A stretch of DNA of 64,000 bases from Cladorrhinum sp. PSN259 (taxonomy: Eukaryota > Ascomycota > Sordariomycetes > Sordariales > Podosporaceae): assembly GCA_033725935.1 (NCBI GenBank), contig MU867102.1, positions 124,001 through 188,000 on the forward strand. The letters are read 5' to 3'. Within the stretch, counting starts at the first letter, position 1; each line of letters begins with the position of its first letter. Below, in pieces: positions 41,285-51,939 of this stretch. The notes below the pieces were generated by a model. That model was not told where the DNA came from. It was given only the letters and a program-made list of their open reading frames with translations, and searched no databases. The position numbers and the translations under genes are program-made.

Positions 41285-42500
41285 GGATGACGGGATGATG
41301 ATGCCAGTTTGAAGGTAGGAAATGGAGGATGGGTTCTGTGTTTGGGCCTTTAAGCCCAGCAAGATACTGAGCTTTGCCGGGGGTTTCCGGGTTATTTGGT
41401 TGGCTTGGAACAATGGCCAATAGCTATCTCGCAAGAAGACTCCTGTGTGAAACCGGTCGGAGAACTTGGGTCAAGATCAGCGTAGCTTTCCTGCCTAAAA
41501 AAAAAACAAACACAGACATGAAGTAGCAGCTACATCTGGGGCGCATAACAACATGCCTCAGAGGGTATAGCTTGATTCTGGAGTTTCCTTGCCTCATCTC
41601 ATCCTGTTGCTCCCCCGAACAGAAACCCCCAATTTCGTGCCCTCCACAATATGTACCCTGTTCGGGCTTGTCCAATGTGTGCTTGACAATCGAGCTGCAG
41701 GAAAACTACTGCTCACTTGCATCCCGGGCCCACTTAGAGTGCATGGGCATTTTGGCAGGCCCATATGCTTGGTCAGAAGAAAAGCTTGTCAGTGATCATC
41801 AGTCTCCCTCCCTTGGTCTGGCATTTTTTGCCGTCATTCAGGTTGAAAAATATCTGAACATTTGCTGATCTCGGTTATCGTCCCGTCGATCTGATCTCGC
41901 CCGATCGGATAGAGCGATCGACGTTGACAATGCCCTTCGGGGCCCCCATGCCGTCTGCGTCCATGTCGTTCTCGCTTCCAACGTCCCCCACAAGACCCTG
42001 CAGGACATTGCACCAATGGTCACTTTACGCGAACCTGACAGCGTTAGTGTTCGGAGATTTTGTCCGTGACCTTGGCCAGTTCTCCCGGGTCGGTACCAAG
42101 GCGGTCGAGACACAGGAGGACGACTTCTTCTCTGATGTTAGTTCCTACTTTGAGGTGTGGTAAAAAGAATATCGAGAAGAGGTAGAAACCATAACTCAGG
42201 TTCTCCTTATCAACATATGTAGTAAGATTTTCCCAGGAGATCGTCGCATTAAGGTTCTCGCGGTGGTCAGCAAAGAGGAAATGAAGGGCGATCTAATTGA
42301 CCGCTTTCTGTATCATCTCGGGCGTCTCCGCAGCTCCCCTGTGATACAAGATCATTACCGTAACGAGTTAAAGGGTGAGACAGGAGAGCTATGCCCATCT
42401 CGGGACATGTATCGGACCAAGATGCCGCTATCAGTGCTGTACACAGTATATGTAGAAACTGGATCGTGAGATCATTCTTGTAGTGCGGCAGGTATTCTAC
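41285..42500. other. Intergenic region with a decayed open frame
   Basis: Promoter side of the bZIP gene and 3' flank of the Zn2Cys6 gene. A + strand frame in the right half looks coding but is interrupted (see 42020-42469). The rest is featureless. Confidence 0.4.
42020..42469 (+). pseudogene. Unrecognised decayed coding stretch
   Basis: One frame runs from about 42020 to 42469 with LVFGDFVRDLGQFSRVG, DDFFSDVSSYFEVW, a single TAA, then KEYREEVETITQVLLIN, KIFPGDRRIKVLAVVSKEE and GDLIDRFLYHLGRLRSSPV. Amino-acid use looks like real protein and the frame is the same on both sides of the stop, which could come from CAA by a C-to-T change. I do not recognise the family, and no start or splice site is evident. 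Chance openness is the alternative. Confidence 0.3.
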
Positions 42501-44657
42501 TCAAGGACCGTAGAAAATCCCATCTAGTCCTTCAACATGATGCTCGTCCAGCGTGATAAACTCACCCCCCAACCCGAAAGCAGACAGCGCATCATCTTGT
42601 CCATGATGGGCTCCCGGAAACACCCTGTCGTGGCCCGCGAACCCAGTGTACTCGTGCCCTCCTAGAAACCCAGGTCCCTCAGGCTCCAGGTGGCATCCGG
42701 AACCACCACTAACAGCTCCTAAAGCCACAACGATCCCTTCATCACCAATCCCAGCCACAGGCCCCTTGGTCATATCAATTTCCCGCAAACTCTCCTCCAT
42801 TTCTTTGAGCGCCACGCCCACGAAGCCAACCCCCTTACTCCTGACCTTCAAACCCCACCTGAACTCACCGAGCCGCTTCCTATAAAAGCTTCTTTCCTCT
42901 TCATCCCCACTTGTGGCCCACAAGAGTCCTCCATACGTCCTTATATAAGCCAACGACTTGGGGGCGGCGAACCACCAGAACGCCTGCAAATGCTCAGGCC
43001 TCAGAGCATCAACGAAGGCTATTGCTCTTTCTAATCGGGCACGGCCTGCATCTCGACAGAGATGAAGGATAGGCAATGGCGTTGAGGGCGATAACGCGCG
43101 GATGATGTGGCGGTGGATTATTATTTCTGTGACGAAGTACGACAGGTGGAGGTATCCGTTTGAGCAGAGTTTGCCTGTTGGAAGGGAGGAAGACATGTGT
43201 AATTCTGGTGGCAGGGAATGAGCCCAGTCTTTGAGTTGAACGGCCAGCGGTTTGATCAGCTCCAAAAGGCCTTGCACACCTGTCGTTGCGATAATATTCT
43301 GGATCACTGGAACTTGGGTTGGGCTGTAAAGCGTTTCGAGGGCAAGACACATGATGTGTGTCAGCTTGGTAAGGTGAATGAAGAGCAGCCTCCCTTTTTC
43401 CACATCGGTGCTGCCTTCCCGGTTGTCATCATCTGCTGCAGATTCAGGGAAATCGGCGATTGTAACGGGAGGAATCTTCCAATGTGAAGGTGAAATGTGA
43501 GAAGGTCGGCCGTGGATAAGACTGCCCCATTTATCTTGCATCAAAAGTGCCCAAGCTAGTCGTCGACGAAGACTCTTCTCCCAACCTGGGATGTTCCAAG
43601 TTGTGCAGTCTAGGTTAAGTCCGAGTTCTTCCCCGATGGCAAGTACTGGGGAGCTGAGTACCCAGGAGTCTCCACCTGCGCGCTGTAAAAGCAGAAGGCC
43701 TGCTTGGACGGAGGATAGTTTGGGCCTATGGATGACGTCCATCAGGGCTTTGGTTGCTAGTCGCGATAGAGCATCGGCGTCAGGTTTCTGCTGTGACGAC
43801 AAATTGCGATCAAATTCCCACCAGTCCATTGCAAGAAGGTATACGCTAGCAAGCAATGCTGGGGAGAATTCGGTGTAGCTTCGGGCGTATTTCTCGAGAA
43901 ACACGGCCTTGTGGAGTATGGGATAGCTGGGGTGGACGGTACGGAAGTAGAGCTCAACCAACCCTGGCCCGTGAGGCTGGACAAGCTGCTCGACAGCTTC
44001 AAGATCATTATCTATATCGGTGCTGAACGGTGTTTGATGATCAGATTTGGAGAGGAATGTGATGCGGTCTGCAACACGACGGAACTTGAGCGAATCCCCA
44101 CCATCTTCGAGGCCTTGGGATTGGTGTATGATATCCAACAACTTCTCTTCGTGCGGAGAACTGGAGCCAATATACTTGAAATGTGTGGTTTGATGGAGGC
44201 CAAGTGTGCGGTCGAGGAGGGATCGAAGGGGCGGCCCAGGAGCTTGGTCGGAGATGGACTGGGTAGCAGGAGACACTTCACTCGGAGGGTGTGATGTCTT
44301 GAGCTTCTTCTGGCTTTTTCTATATGCGCTTCCCCGGCTCAGTAACAATCCTTGAGCTTCCCGAGTGTCCTCTGGCCTTATCTCGCTGCCCTCACTACCA
44401 AGTGCCATATCGCGCACGCCATCAGGGGTCCGTCTCCCCTTTTGCCGCGGTCGAGGGACGTCCAAGTATGTGCAGTCACGGTTATGGAATGCGCAGAGCA
44501 CACATCTCTCTTGACCGGCTTCTTTTGCGCATTTGGACTTGCGTTTGCGGCATGTATCACAGGGGCGATCAAGTCGGTTCGGATTCTTTATCGGCGGGGG
44601 GAATTGCGGGATCGCGTCGGGACTCGAGAGGTTCGATTCGGAGCTGCCGTTGTCCAT
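42501..44657 (-). CDS. Zn2Cys6 transcription factor, Dal81/TamA-like
   Basis: Single exon; 718 residues from the first ATG (MDNGSSESNLSSPD). Seen: the binuclear cluster with C33, C36, C43, C52, C55 and C62 in DRPCDTCRKRKSKCAKE...CVLCAFHNRDCTY, followed by a PRPRQKGRR basic tail; the CVLCxFHxxxCT pattern and the later GLHQTTHFKYIG motif are typical of the Dal81/Uga35-TamA group. A fungal-specific middle homology domain spans about 215-560 (LVELYFRTVHPSYPILHK, LGLNLDCTTWNIPGWEKSLRRRLAWAL, MQDKWGSLIHGRPSHI). Known: Dal81/TamA are co-activators of nitrogen-catabolic genes such as GABA and urea/allantoin use; transfer of that role is inference. The C terminus is Gly-rich. It diverges from the MCU gene. 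Confidence 0.88.
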   Translation of the reverse strand: MDNGSSESNLSSPDAIPQFPPPIKNPNRLDRPCDTCRKRKSKCAKEAGQERCVLCAFHNRDCTYLDVPRPRQKGRRTPDGVRDMALGSEGSEIRPEDTREAQGLLLSRGSAYRKSQKKLKTSHPPSEVSPATQSISDQAPGPPLRSLLDRTLGLHQTTHFKYIGSSSPHEEKLLDIIHQSQGLEDGGDSLKFRRVADRITFLSKSDHQTPFSTDIDNDLEAVEQLVQPHGPGLVELYFRTVHPSYPILHKAVFLEKYARSYTEFSPALLASVYLLAMDWWEFDRNLSSQQKPDADALSRLATKALMDVIHRPKLSSVQAGLLLLQRAGGDSWVLSSPVLAIGEELGLNLDCTTWNIPGWEKSLRRRLAWALLMQDKWGSLIHGRPSHISPSHWKIPPVTIADFPESAADDDNREGSTDVEKGRLLFIHLTKLTHIMCLALETLYSPTQVPVIQNIIATTGVQGLLELIKPLAVQLKDWAHSLPPELHMSSSLPTGKLCSNGYLHLSYFVTEIIIHRHIIRALSPSTPLPILHLCRDAGRARLERAIAFVDALRPEHLQAFWWFAAPKSLAYIRTYGGLLWATSGDEEERSFYRKRLGEFRWGLKVRSKGVGFVGVALKEMEESLREIDMTKGPVAGIGDEGIVVALGAVSGGSGCHLEPEGPGFLGGHEYTGFAGHDRVFPGAHHGQDDALSAFGLGGEFITLDEHHVEGLDGIFYGP

Positions 44658-45302
44658 GCTGCAGTGTTCTATATGCTCCAAGGCATCAAGACAATTTGGC
44701 TCTACATGTTCAGCGGTGAAATGCCATCGTCAAGGAATTCAGCTTCCTGCAAACCATCCCACGCGACATCTTCTGCTTATCTTTGGATCAGCCACAATTG
44801 GGGGGAGGGCGCATCGCATTGGCTGCCCGCATCTGGGATCCCGTCTCGTTTGGGCTTGGGCGGCAGCGATAACGCAGCGCGACCAATCCTCTAGGCGAAA
44901 TCATTTTTTTTTCTTTTGGGAAAAGAATTGGGTGCAAGTTGATGCATTAGTCTATACGGGACACGTGTAATGATGTAGATGAGCTGAAGCGTGCTTTGCG
45001 AGCAAGAAATTTGAGGTCCCGAGGTTGATGGAGAAAGTTGGAAGCTTGGCCCTCAGCTACCCTCTGCCCTGCGAACTTGGCATCTTAAAACGACATGGGG
45101 ACCCCTGCCACTGTTCAATTGGACCCACGACAGAGGTTCGGGACGTATGGTGACGTCACTGTAACTGGCAGGTACCTCCCAGCTTGCTTCTCGCATTGTT
45201 CGCTTCAAAGTGTCAAAAGATGTAGCTCCCAGACTCCCGGATACCTGAGTTCAGGGTATTTCGATATCAGACGGGTTTATACTTCCAGCTACTGAAAGCA
45301 AC
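44658..45302. promoter_or_regulatory. Shared intergenic region, Zn2Cys6 gene and MCU
   Basis: 645 bp between divergent starts, expected to hold both promoters. The strand toward MCU has TGACGTCA at about 45152-45159, a perfect CRE palindrome that bZIP (ATF/CREB) factors bind, about 145 bp before the MCU ATG. No other site is clear. Confidence 0.55.
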
Positions 45303-46838
45303 ATGAACCATGCATTTCGACGGCTTCCACGCCAGTTTACCTCTGTCTTGCTCACACAACCGCCCCGAACATGTCGTCCAATGTTTCAGCCAGGAATATT
45401 CACATATTCCCAAGAGGCAAAAGCGCGAGAGTTGAATCAGAAGGGCTTAGATGAAGAGGAACAGAAAGTCAAAGTGCGCGCCAACCAAGTCAAGCGACCA
45501 TGGCATCGCGAAGGTGCAGACAAACCTGTGGTAGATTCCAAGGGGAATCAGATTCAGCCAACCACGAAGGGTATGCTTCTCATTTTCGCTGTTCAACTTC
45601 TGTTACTGACCATTTTATCTTTCAGGTAAACTCCTAACAACACCGACCCGGTTGCTCAAACTCGTCCTTCCCCTTCCCATGGCAGTCGAAAAAGACCATC
45701 GAAACAACCACAACCCGAACGATGATTCCGAAGAAAAACATGATTATGCCCGATCCATATCGCCAAACGATAGTATCCAGCCTTTAGCAATCCTTGTCCA
45801 TCCCCAGCAACCGCTATCATATGTCGAACGCCTAATCCAAGCCGAACTGCCGCCGGTTATCGAGAACGGTAAAGAAAAGATACCCAATATCTACTTTCGT
45901 GCCGAAGATGCCCAAGCAAGCGACCAAAAACCAACATCGAGATCCGAGGCGAAGCAAAAGGACAAGCAGGAACGGGAGGCGCAGGATCCCAAATCTCCGA
46001 CACACGTCGCATCATATTCAGGACTCGGACACGAGGGGCCGCAACGAAAGAGCGAAGAGAAGAGCTGGGTACGATGGAGCAGTAGTACTGAGATGGGAGA
46101 TTTCATTCGGGACGCCGCACGAGGGCGTGAATTTGCGATCGAAGTGGAAGGATACGGCATCGAGATGCCCGTGTCTGTGCCGAGTTTCAACGACAGGACG
46201 TATTATATGCGGTCACGTTTGCGCAAGATGAGCCGAGATATTAACGAGCTGAACAGCATCAAGAGGGAGTGCGATTTACTAGCGCATCAGGGAGCCAATC
46301 GACTGGCTAAGGGAGGGTTTGGCGTGCTCGCGGGGTGGTGGGGAGTTGTATACTATGTCACATTCCACACCGAATTTGGATGGTAAGTTATACCTACCTT
46401 CTCAGGCAATACCGAGGGATTGCTGACAAGAGAGCACACAGGGACCTTGTCGAACCGGTCACCTACCTTGCCGGACTGACGACCATCATGGGAGGTTATC
46501 TCTGGTTCTTGTATATAAGCAAGGATTTGAGCTACAAGGCGGCCATGAACGTGACGGTATCGCGACGACAAAATGCCCTGTACGAGGCGAGAGGATTTGA
46601 TCTGCGCAAGTGGGAGGAACTGATCCAGGAAGCAAACGCGTTGAGCCGGGAGATCAGAGTTATTGCTGTTGAGTATGATGTTGACTGGGACGAGGCCAAG
46701 GATGTTGGGGAAGATGTCAAGGAGGTACTGGATGAGGAACGAACCAAGAAAGGAGAAAAGGAGCCATCGCACGAAAAGGAAAAAGACGAAAAGTTTACCG
46801 AGGAGGAAAGAAAGAAGAAGGATGAGTCCAAGAAGTAA
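45303..46838 (+). CDS. MCU: Mitochondrial calcium uniporter pore subunit
   Basis: Exons 45303-45570, 45626-46382 and 46442-46838; introns begin GTATGC and GTAAGT and are 55 and 59 nt; 473 residues. Known role: the Ca2+-selective pore of the inner mitochondrial membrane. Seen: a basic N terminus suited to import; a matrix-side domain with SIQPLAILVHPQQPLSYVERLIQ; a coiled-coil (MRSRLRKMSRDINELNSIKRECDLLAHQG); TM1 GGFGVLAGWWGVVYYVTFHT; the pore signature WDLVEPVTYL at 342-351, whose Asp and Glu form the selectivity filter (animal form WDIMEPVTYF); TM2 ITYLAG...TIMGGYLWFLYI; and a charged C-terminal coiled-coil ending in a Lys/Glu-rich tail. The signature Trp is rebuilt across intron 2, which confirms that splice. 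Fungal MCUs normally work without EMRE. Confidence 0.95.
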
Positions 46839-47499
46839 TGAAGATTTGAGAGGGCCAATAATACCATCCTTTTAAAGTATTTATAGACATACCTCTTTTC
46901 TGTTTTGAGTTTCGGTACGTCCGTGGTCATGGGGGAGATTCCCATGAAAGGTGGGATGCTTGATGGGGAGATGCTGCTGTTGACATCACGCGATGGAGTG
47001 TTGGACGGGGAGCGCCGTTAACGGCGCGTTAGCGACTACTTCGCGCGCCCCACCGATCGTGGAAGGGGAGCCACTTTGGTAAACCCCAGGTCAGGTCCTC
47101 CAATAACAGTGGAATGATTAGCAAGTGCTACAGGGGTAGCTGCACTTGGATTTGGTTCGATGACGGAAAGGAAGGAGACAATCCCTGCAACCCCTCATTG
47201 CCCCTCCTAACTTTCTAGAAGGCTGCTTCCGGAAGCTCTTGAGAGCTGTTTGCTGCAGACAAATCAGCCGATATATCACACCGTGTCTCGCCACCTGCGA
47301 TACACACCGTCCCGTGCATCATGGTGACCAGGTAGATCACCAATCACGAAGACGTCGTCGAGCCGATGCTACAAGGCAAAAATCGAGCAACCGTCCAATC
47401 CGTCGCTTTAAATCCAACAGGGTGTGCCCCGCCTCCATCGCTAGTGACAAGCTACCCCGCGATTAGCATCTTGTCTGCTGTGCACCATCACTATTTCCA
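46839..47499. other. Intergenic region
   Basis: 3' flank of MCU and promoter of the acyltransferase gene. Around 47010-47050 there is a GC-rich patch (GGCGCG, TTCGCGCG). I looked for the iron-regulator site ATCWGATAA and did not find an exact copy. No gene is seen. Confidence 0.4.
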
Positions 47500-49132
47500 A
47501 TGGCACCGCATACAATATACCTGCCAGATGGGCAGAGTATCAACGTAACTCCTGTATTTGCAGGCCTCTTCTTCAAATCGAACGTCTTAACAACGCACGA
47601 CCACGGTTTCCCTGCCGGTTGGACCATCGTAATCCACACCGAAGACACAGCTACTCGCGACAGCGAAGACGATGAGGTTACAAGGAAAGAGACAGACAAT
47701 ACACAAGCTAGAGAGGATGACGACAATCTACCTCCAGAAAAGAAGACACTCATTCACACATTTACTCAACCCACCCTGACAAATGACAGCCTCTTCATCT
47801 CGTCCATCTCGAACCCTTCCAGTCGCGACTTCAAACCAGCAGCAAGCCCGACGAGACAGGTCGCCATGATGCTTTGGGTTACTCTATACTGGTACTTCAA
47901 CCAGCCAGCGCCCTCCAATACGCTGACGACCGAAGCCTCCAAGTTGACGCCCCTTTCCGGCAGACCACGGGGCGATTGGCGAGTGCGTATCAAGAGGGAT
48001 GGAGTACTTCGAGGAAGAAACCTGATACCAAAGCTGGAGCGCATGGGTTTAATAGCAAGCTATAATTCTGCAGTAGGAGTATCGCTTGAAGACACGGACG
48101 ATATGTGGTCCAGCATGTTTGTTTCCCAACGCATGTTTTGGCAGATACCAGGCCGGCTATTCCTCTTCACGCTCCAACCCACGGAACAATATAACCTCTC
48201 CCACACGGCATCACCAACAGGTAGCCGTCCAGGGTCGCCCTTGCTCGCCCACGAAAATATCTCTAACCACCAGATTGCCGAGATCTCAGACCTTCCTGGC
48301 GCCCCACCACCAACGACCCTTGCTCACATGCCCTCTTTCCCGATCGGGCCATTCTTCTCCGCATCCCATTTGCCAACGTATTACCCTCCTGCACCGTTGC
48401 AGTACACTCTCACAAACCACATCCGACACCCGCTCCGCCCTCGACCACCACGGATGGGTGAAATCTTTTACACCCGCTTCATCTCCTCAGTTGGACAGTA
48501 CCTCTCCTTCCGCGTAGCGTCCATATCTCCTAGAGCGGTCCCATATCTCGGTCCCATTGGACCAAACCCACAATTACGGCCAAACCTCTGCAACATGAAC
48601 GACTCGGCTCTCCTTCAGCAATGGTTCGGCAACCCACGAGTCTCAGCCTTCTGGGGGGAGTACCCGCCCACAATGCTCAGCACCGCTTTACAGAGCAGAC
48701 ACAGCTTTCCAGTGATAGGTATGTGGGATGGTGTACCGTTTGGGTACTTTGAGCTGTACTGGGTCAAAGAGGATATCTTGGGGAGGTATGCGGGTGGGTC
48801 AGCAATAGATGATTTTGATAGAGGTTTGCATGTCCTGATTGGGGAGGAGTGGGCGAGGGGGAGGGTACAGAGCTGGTTGACTAGCTTGGTGCATTGGGCG
48901 TTCTGTGCGGATAATAGGACGATGAGTGTTTGTCTGGAGCCTAGGGTTGACAATGCCAGGTAAGCTTTTGTGTCACTGAAAAGTAGAGATGTGGCATGCT
49001 GACAAGTAGAGCAGATTTATCCAGCACTTGGAATATGCTGGCTTTACAAAGGAGAAGGAGATTACGTTTCCACATAAGCAGGCTTGGTTTGGCCGGTTGA
49101 GGAGGGAGAATTGGGAGGGGCCTGCGATGTGA
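47500..49132 (+). CDS. Siderophore N-acyltransferase (SidF/SidL-like, GNAT/IucB type)
   Basis: Exon 1 is 47500-48959 and exon 2 is 49015-49132 (55-nt intron, GTAAGC donor, AGCAG acceptor); 525 residues. Known role: transfer of an acyl group (acetyl or anhydromevalonyl) from CoA to N5-hydroxyornithine for hydroxamate siderophores. Seen: an N-terminal half of about 290 residues typical of fungal members; then the GNAT domain with LLQQWFGNPRVSAFWGEY, SRHSFPVIGMWDGVPFGYFELYWVKED, DDFDRGLHVLIGEEWARG, LVHWAFCADNRTMSVCLEPRVDNARFIQHLEYAGF and EITFPHKQAW, the conserved block of SidF, SidL and bacterial IucB. Exon 2 supplies the last conserved strand, which supports the splice. No ornithine monooxygenase or NRPS is nearby. 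I cannot tell SidF from SidL. Confidence 0.9.
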
Positions 49133-50083
49133 GTCCATGGGTGTCGCTGTATGACTTCAAGTTCATGATGACTAGATGATGGTTGGGACTCGCTGTAGTT
49201 TGGGTCTTACTGTAGATGGTCTTGGGTGTGCACGCTTTCACGGCAAAAGAAGAGAGGAGGAGACTGCTCAAGGTTATCTGTCCACGTTGTTGTAGCCATC
49301 CACGAATTGTGCATAGTGTTGAATTGCTATTCTTCTCTTTGAAGATGGCTATTTAATGCCTTATTTGGCTGTATCAACCGGCCCTATTGTTGTCGATAAT
49401 ATGTCTACTAATATTGACCTGAGATGACCATGTGTGTGACTTTAATCGTCATTTGGGGTGGATTTGGCAGAAAAGCTCCCGCTGCTCACGCTGGTGATAG
49501 CAGGAATAAAGAAGTTTACATATTTCTACTTTATTAGCGCACAGAGGTTGTTTTTATAAGTATTTGGGTTAATAAATGTATGTGAGGAGAGGGAAACTGG
49601 GTAGTAATTATGAGCCGACGACCATGAAACAATCATGGCTGCTCTTAGAGATAAATAAAAATAAAACAAGAAATGGCAAAAAGCTCACCTGCTACCACCC
49701 CCTCGAAGTGGTGGCCACAGGCTACGAAAACCCCTAGCTTTGCTTGATGCGAGGCCCAGGGGTTTTTCCGGGCGGTCGAGAAGCTGCCCGAGCCGGGAGT
49801 CGAACGCTGAGTGCATCGAATCTCCCGTCCCGAACAACTACCGTCACACCCCAATACCATTGGGCTATGGGGGCCCAACCGTATTGGGGCTTCTGGTGCT
49901 AGGTTTTGCGCGGGAAATTGCATATAAAGGGCATGCAATGGTCAATGAAGGAGGCAGGTGCTCATTAAGGCCTCTCATATCAAGTTTTTATGTCAACCTA
50001 CTATTTAAAGATCTTTATTCTTGAACTGTGTGATACTTTTATATGGTATTCCTTAAAAGTAACATGTACGAAAAGAATCCCAT
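49133..50083. other. Intergenic region with a tRNA-like element
   Basis: Convergent 3' flanks. Apart from the element at 49678-49880 it is AT-rich and shows no gene. Confidence 0.5.
49678..49880 (-). ncRNA. tRNA-like, Pol III-type element (possible SINE or degenerate tRNA)
   Basis: Read on the - strand: an A-box-like TAGCCCAATGG (49867-49857), then 51 nt downstream a B-box match GTTCGACTCC (49805-49796), the spacing of a tRNA promoter. D-stem GCCC/GGGT can pair. However the T-stem is mispaired, the acceptor ends (GCCCCCA and CTCGGGC) pair only in part, and no clean anticodon arm forms, so it is not a normal tRNA. Downstream follow a 9-bp hairpin (AAAACCCCT at 49727-49735 with AGGGGTTTT at 49758-49766), a second small hairpin (CCACC/GGTGG near 49697-49714), and TTTTT (49682-49678), a Pol III terminator. 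A tRNA-headed SINE or a decayed tRNA would both fit. Confidence 0.45.
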
Positions 50084-51484
50084 TTACGCCTTCATTACCT
50101 TGTACTCCGCCCTAATCCTTCCAAACACTACATCCCACTCCTTATACACCCCATAAGCCTCCCTAAGCCTCTTAAACCTCACCTCGAGCCACTCCTTGAC
50201 CGCACCAACCGCCTCTCGTCTCTCCAACGCGTTCGTGACCTCCCTCGTAAACATCCCCAACTCCTCCAACAGTTCCCCAACATCCTTCACCATCCCACCT
50301 CTCAACCTCCTCAACCCCAAAGCAACCTCACCCATAACATCAGCCAACACCCCAGCCGAAACAGGACAAACTAGCCATAACCTTCCCTCCCCATTATTAT
50401 CATCCATAACCCGTCCCCTTCTCGCAAGGCTCTTGAACTCCTCCATTAACAAACAAACATACCCCTCATAGAGACTTATCCCCTCCAGCTCCTTCAGCAC
50501 CCCTCGGACCGCAACCCTGATAACCTCCAACCGAGCCACGCACTCCTGCACGGCGGCCGCATTCGCCATCTTCAAGTTGTTCGGAGTAAAAACAGTAACA
50601 GTAGTAGTAGTATTATTTTTCCCCATCTCTATCAACCAGTTCCCCGTATCCTCCACCAACCCCAGCATGATTCTGAGACCCTCAAGTAGATCCCTGTTCG
50701 CCTCGACCAGGGTCGAAGAAAAGTCCCTCGAGATGCGGTAGATGTCGAACCCAACGCATACGAGGTTATATAACTCTTTGCGGTGGTGGTCCACTTTGTT
50801 TTGAGTAGTAAAAGATGACTCCGCCTCCCAGCGGGCCGGGGCGTGCCATCCTTTCGTGCTAGAGTAAGGGAGCGCTTGGCTCAGAGGGATGGATGAGATC
50901 CAGGACTGGCTTGTTTTGTTGGCTGAGAGGATGGTCGAGATTGATTGCAGGGGAGAAGGAGAAGGGGCCATCAAGGGCGGGAAGGCGATCGGGTGGGGGC
51001 AAAAGTTGGGACGGGAGGAGGAGGAGGGGGAGGAAGAAGAAGAACTTGAAGAGGTGTGGAGGGAACAAGGAGGTATAGGGGTGTAGCTTAGCAGTGGAGT
51101 GGCTGGGTTTTGTGGAGAGTTGCGGTTGGGCGAGGAGGAGGTGTGAGGATGGGGCTTTCGGGTGCCCGGTTCCGAGTTTTGTAGGGATTTGAATGGGACG
51201 GCGTGGATGATGGATAGTTGGTGCTCGTCATTTGGGAAGGCGACTGATCTCATGCTGTTGGAGATTATTGGTTGGGGGAAATTCTTGTCCCGGAAGGTTG
51301 GGACGGCGTTGAGGACGTTGAGATAGGTTGTCATGTCGACTTCCGTAATGATTGGACTTTTGTCTTCATCTTCATCTTCATCGTCTTGGTCTGAGGTTGT
51401 GAATGGGTCGGATTTTGCAAGGATTTGGGCTTTGCGCTCTGTGGCAAAAGCACAAAGATCTTGGAGGTAGGTAAAGGATGACAT
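50084..51484 (-). CDS. Unrecognised 466-residue protein
   Basis: Single exon from the first ATG (MSSFTYLQDLCAFATERKAQIL). I do not recognise the family. Seen: an acidic stretch near residue 35 (DQDDEDEDEDK); a Pro/Ser-rich low-complexity middle (about 110-200) with a run of about 12 Ser and poly-Ser/Pro; then a helical C-terminal half (about 240-466) with NLVCVGFDIYRISRDFSSTLVEAN, VARLEVIRVAVRGVLKELEG, VALGLRRLRGGMVKDVGELLEELGMF and EWLEVRFKRLREAYGVYKEWDVVFGRI. Helices with regular Leu/Val spacing could form a coiled-coil bundle. The initial 35 residues and the helical part look conserved in texture, the middle does not. A start further upstream lacks an ATG. Confidence 0.68.
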   Translation of the reverse strand: MSSFTYLQDLCAFATERKAQILAKSDPFTTSDQDDEDEDEDKSPIITEVDMTTYLNVLNAVPTFRDKNFPQPIISNSMRSVAFPNDEHQLSIIHAVPFKSLQNSEPGTRKPHPHTSSSPNRNSPQNPATPLLSYTPIPPCSLHTSSSSSSSSPSSSSRPNFCPHPIAFPPLMAPSPSPLQSISTILSANKTSQSWISSIPLSQALPYSSTKGWHAPARWEAESSFTTQNKVDHHRKELYNLVCVGFDIYRISRDFSSTLVEANRDLLEGLRIMLGLVEDTGNWLIEMGKNNTTTTVTVFTPNNLKMANAAAVQECVARLEVIRVAVRGVLKELEGISLYEGYVCLLMEEFKSLARRGRVMDDNNGEGRLWLVCPVSAGVLADVMGEVALGLRRLRGGMVKDVGELLEELGMFTREVTNALERREAVGAVKEWLEVRFKRLREAYGVYKEWDVVFGRIRAEYKVMKA

Positions 51485-51939
51485 GGTGAATGCAGTGTCT
51501 TGTGGAGTGATAGTATTGGGGACTGGAAGGAGCGTTAGGAGCCACTGGCAAGACTTCAAGTTTGGGCAATCAATGCAGCAGCTTGGGGGTGGAGAGTGTC
51601 AAGTACATGTATGTTTGGGTCCAACGTGACAAAGCAGCAAGCGTGTGTGCTGTTGAGACTTTTAAGAGGTTCCGGGTCATAAAAATAAAATCCCATAGTA
51701 TGAAACTGATTTCTTTATTTCTTTGATCGTGCGCCTATTGTTCGATTGCTAGACAAAGAAAAGAAGGGGCAAAGGTTGTGAATAATGCATTGTTTGTGAT
51801 ACCACCGCAGCCGTAAGAATAATAATAGCTTTGATAATTTTTAACAACAACATTGATCTGATAACAGCAATACCTACTCTTTGTTGCCATAAGAACTATA
51901 TAAGAACTGCGTCCCGTGTCTTCTTACTCATCCATCCAT

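Noticed and set aside
47133..47499. GATA-type iron-regulator (ATCWGATAA) site upstream of the acyltransferase
   Set aside because: Looked for and not found as an exact match; only loose GATA fragments are present.
49785..49875. A normal tRNA gene
   Set aside because: A and B boxes match, but T-stem and acceptor stem do not pair well and no anticodon arm is evident, so I call it tRNA-like only.
49740..50024. 94-codon + strand frame across the tRNA-like element
   Set aside because: Overlaps a structured, GC-rich element and then AT-rich DNA; no coding signal.
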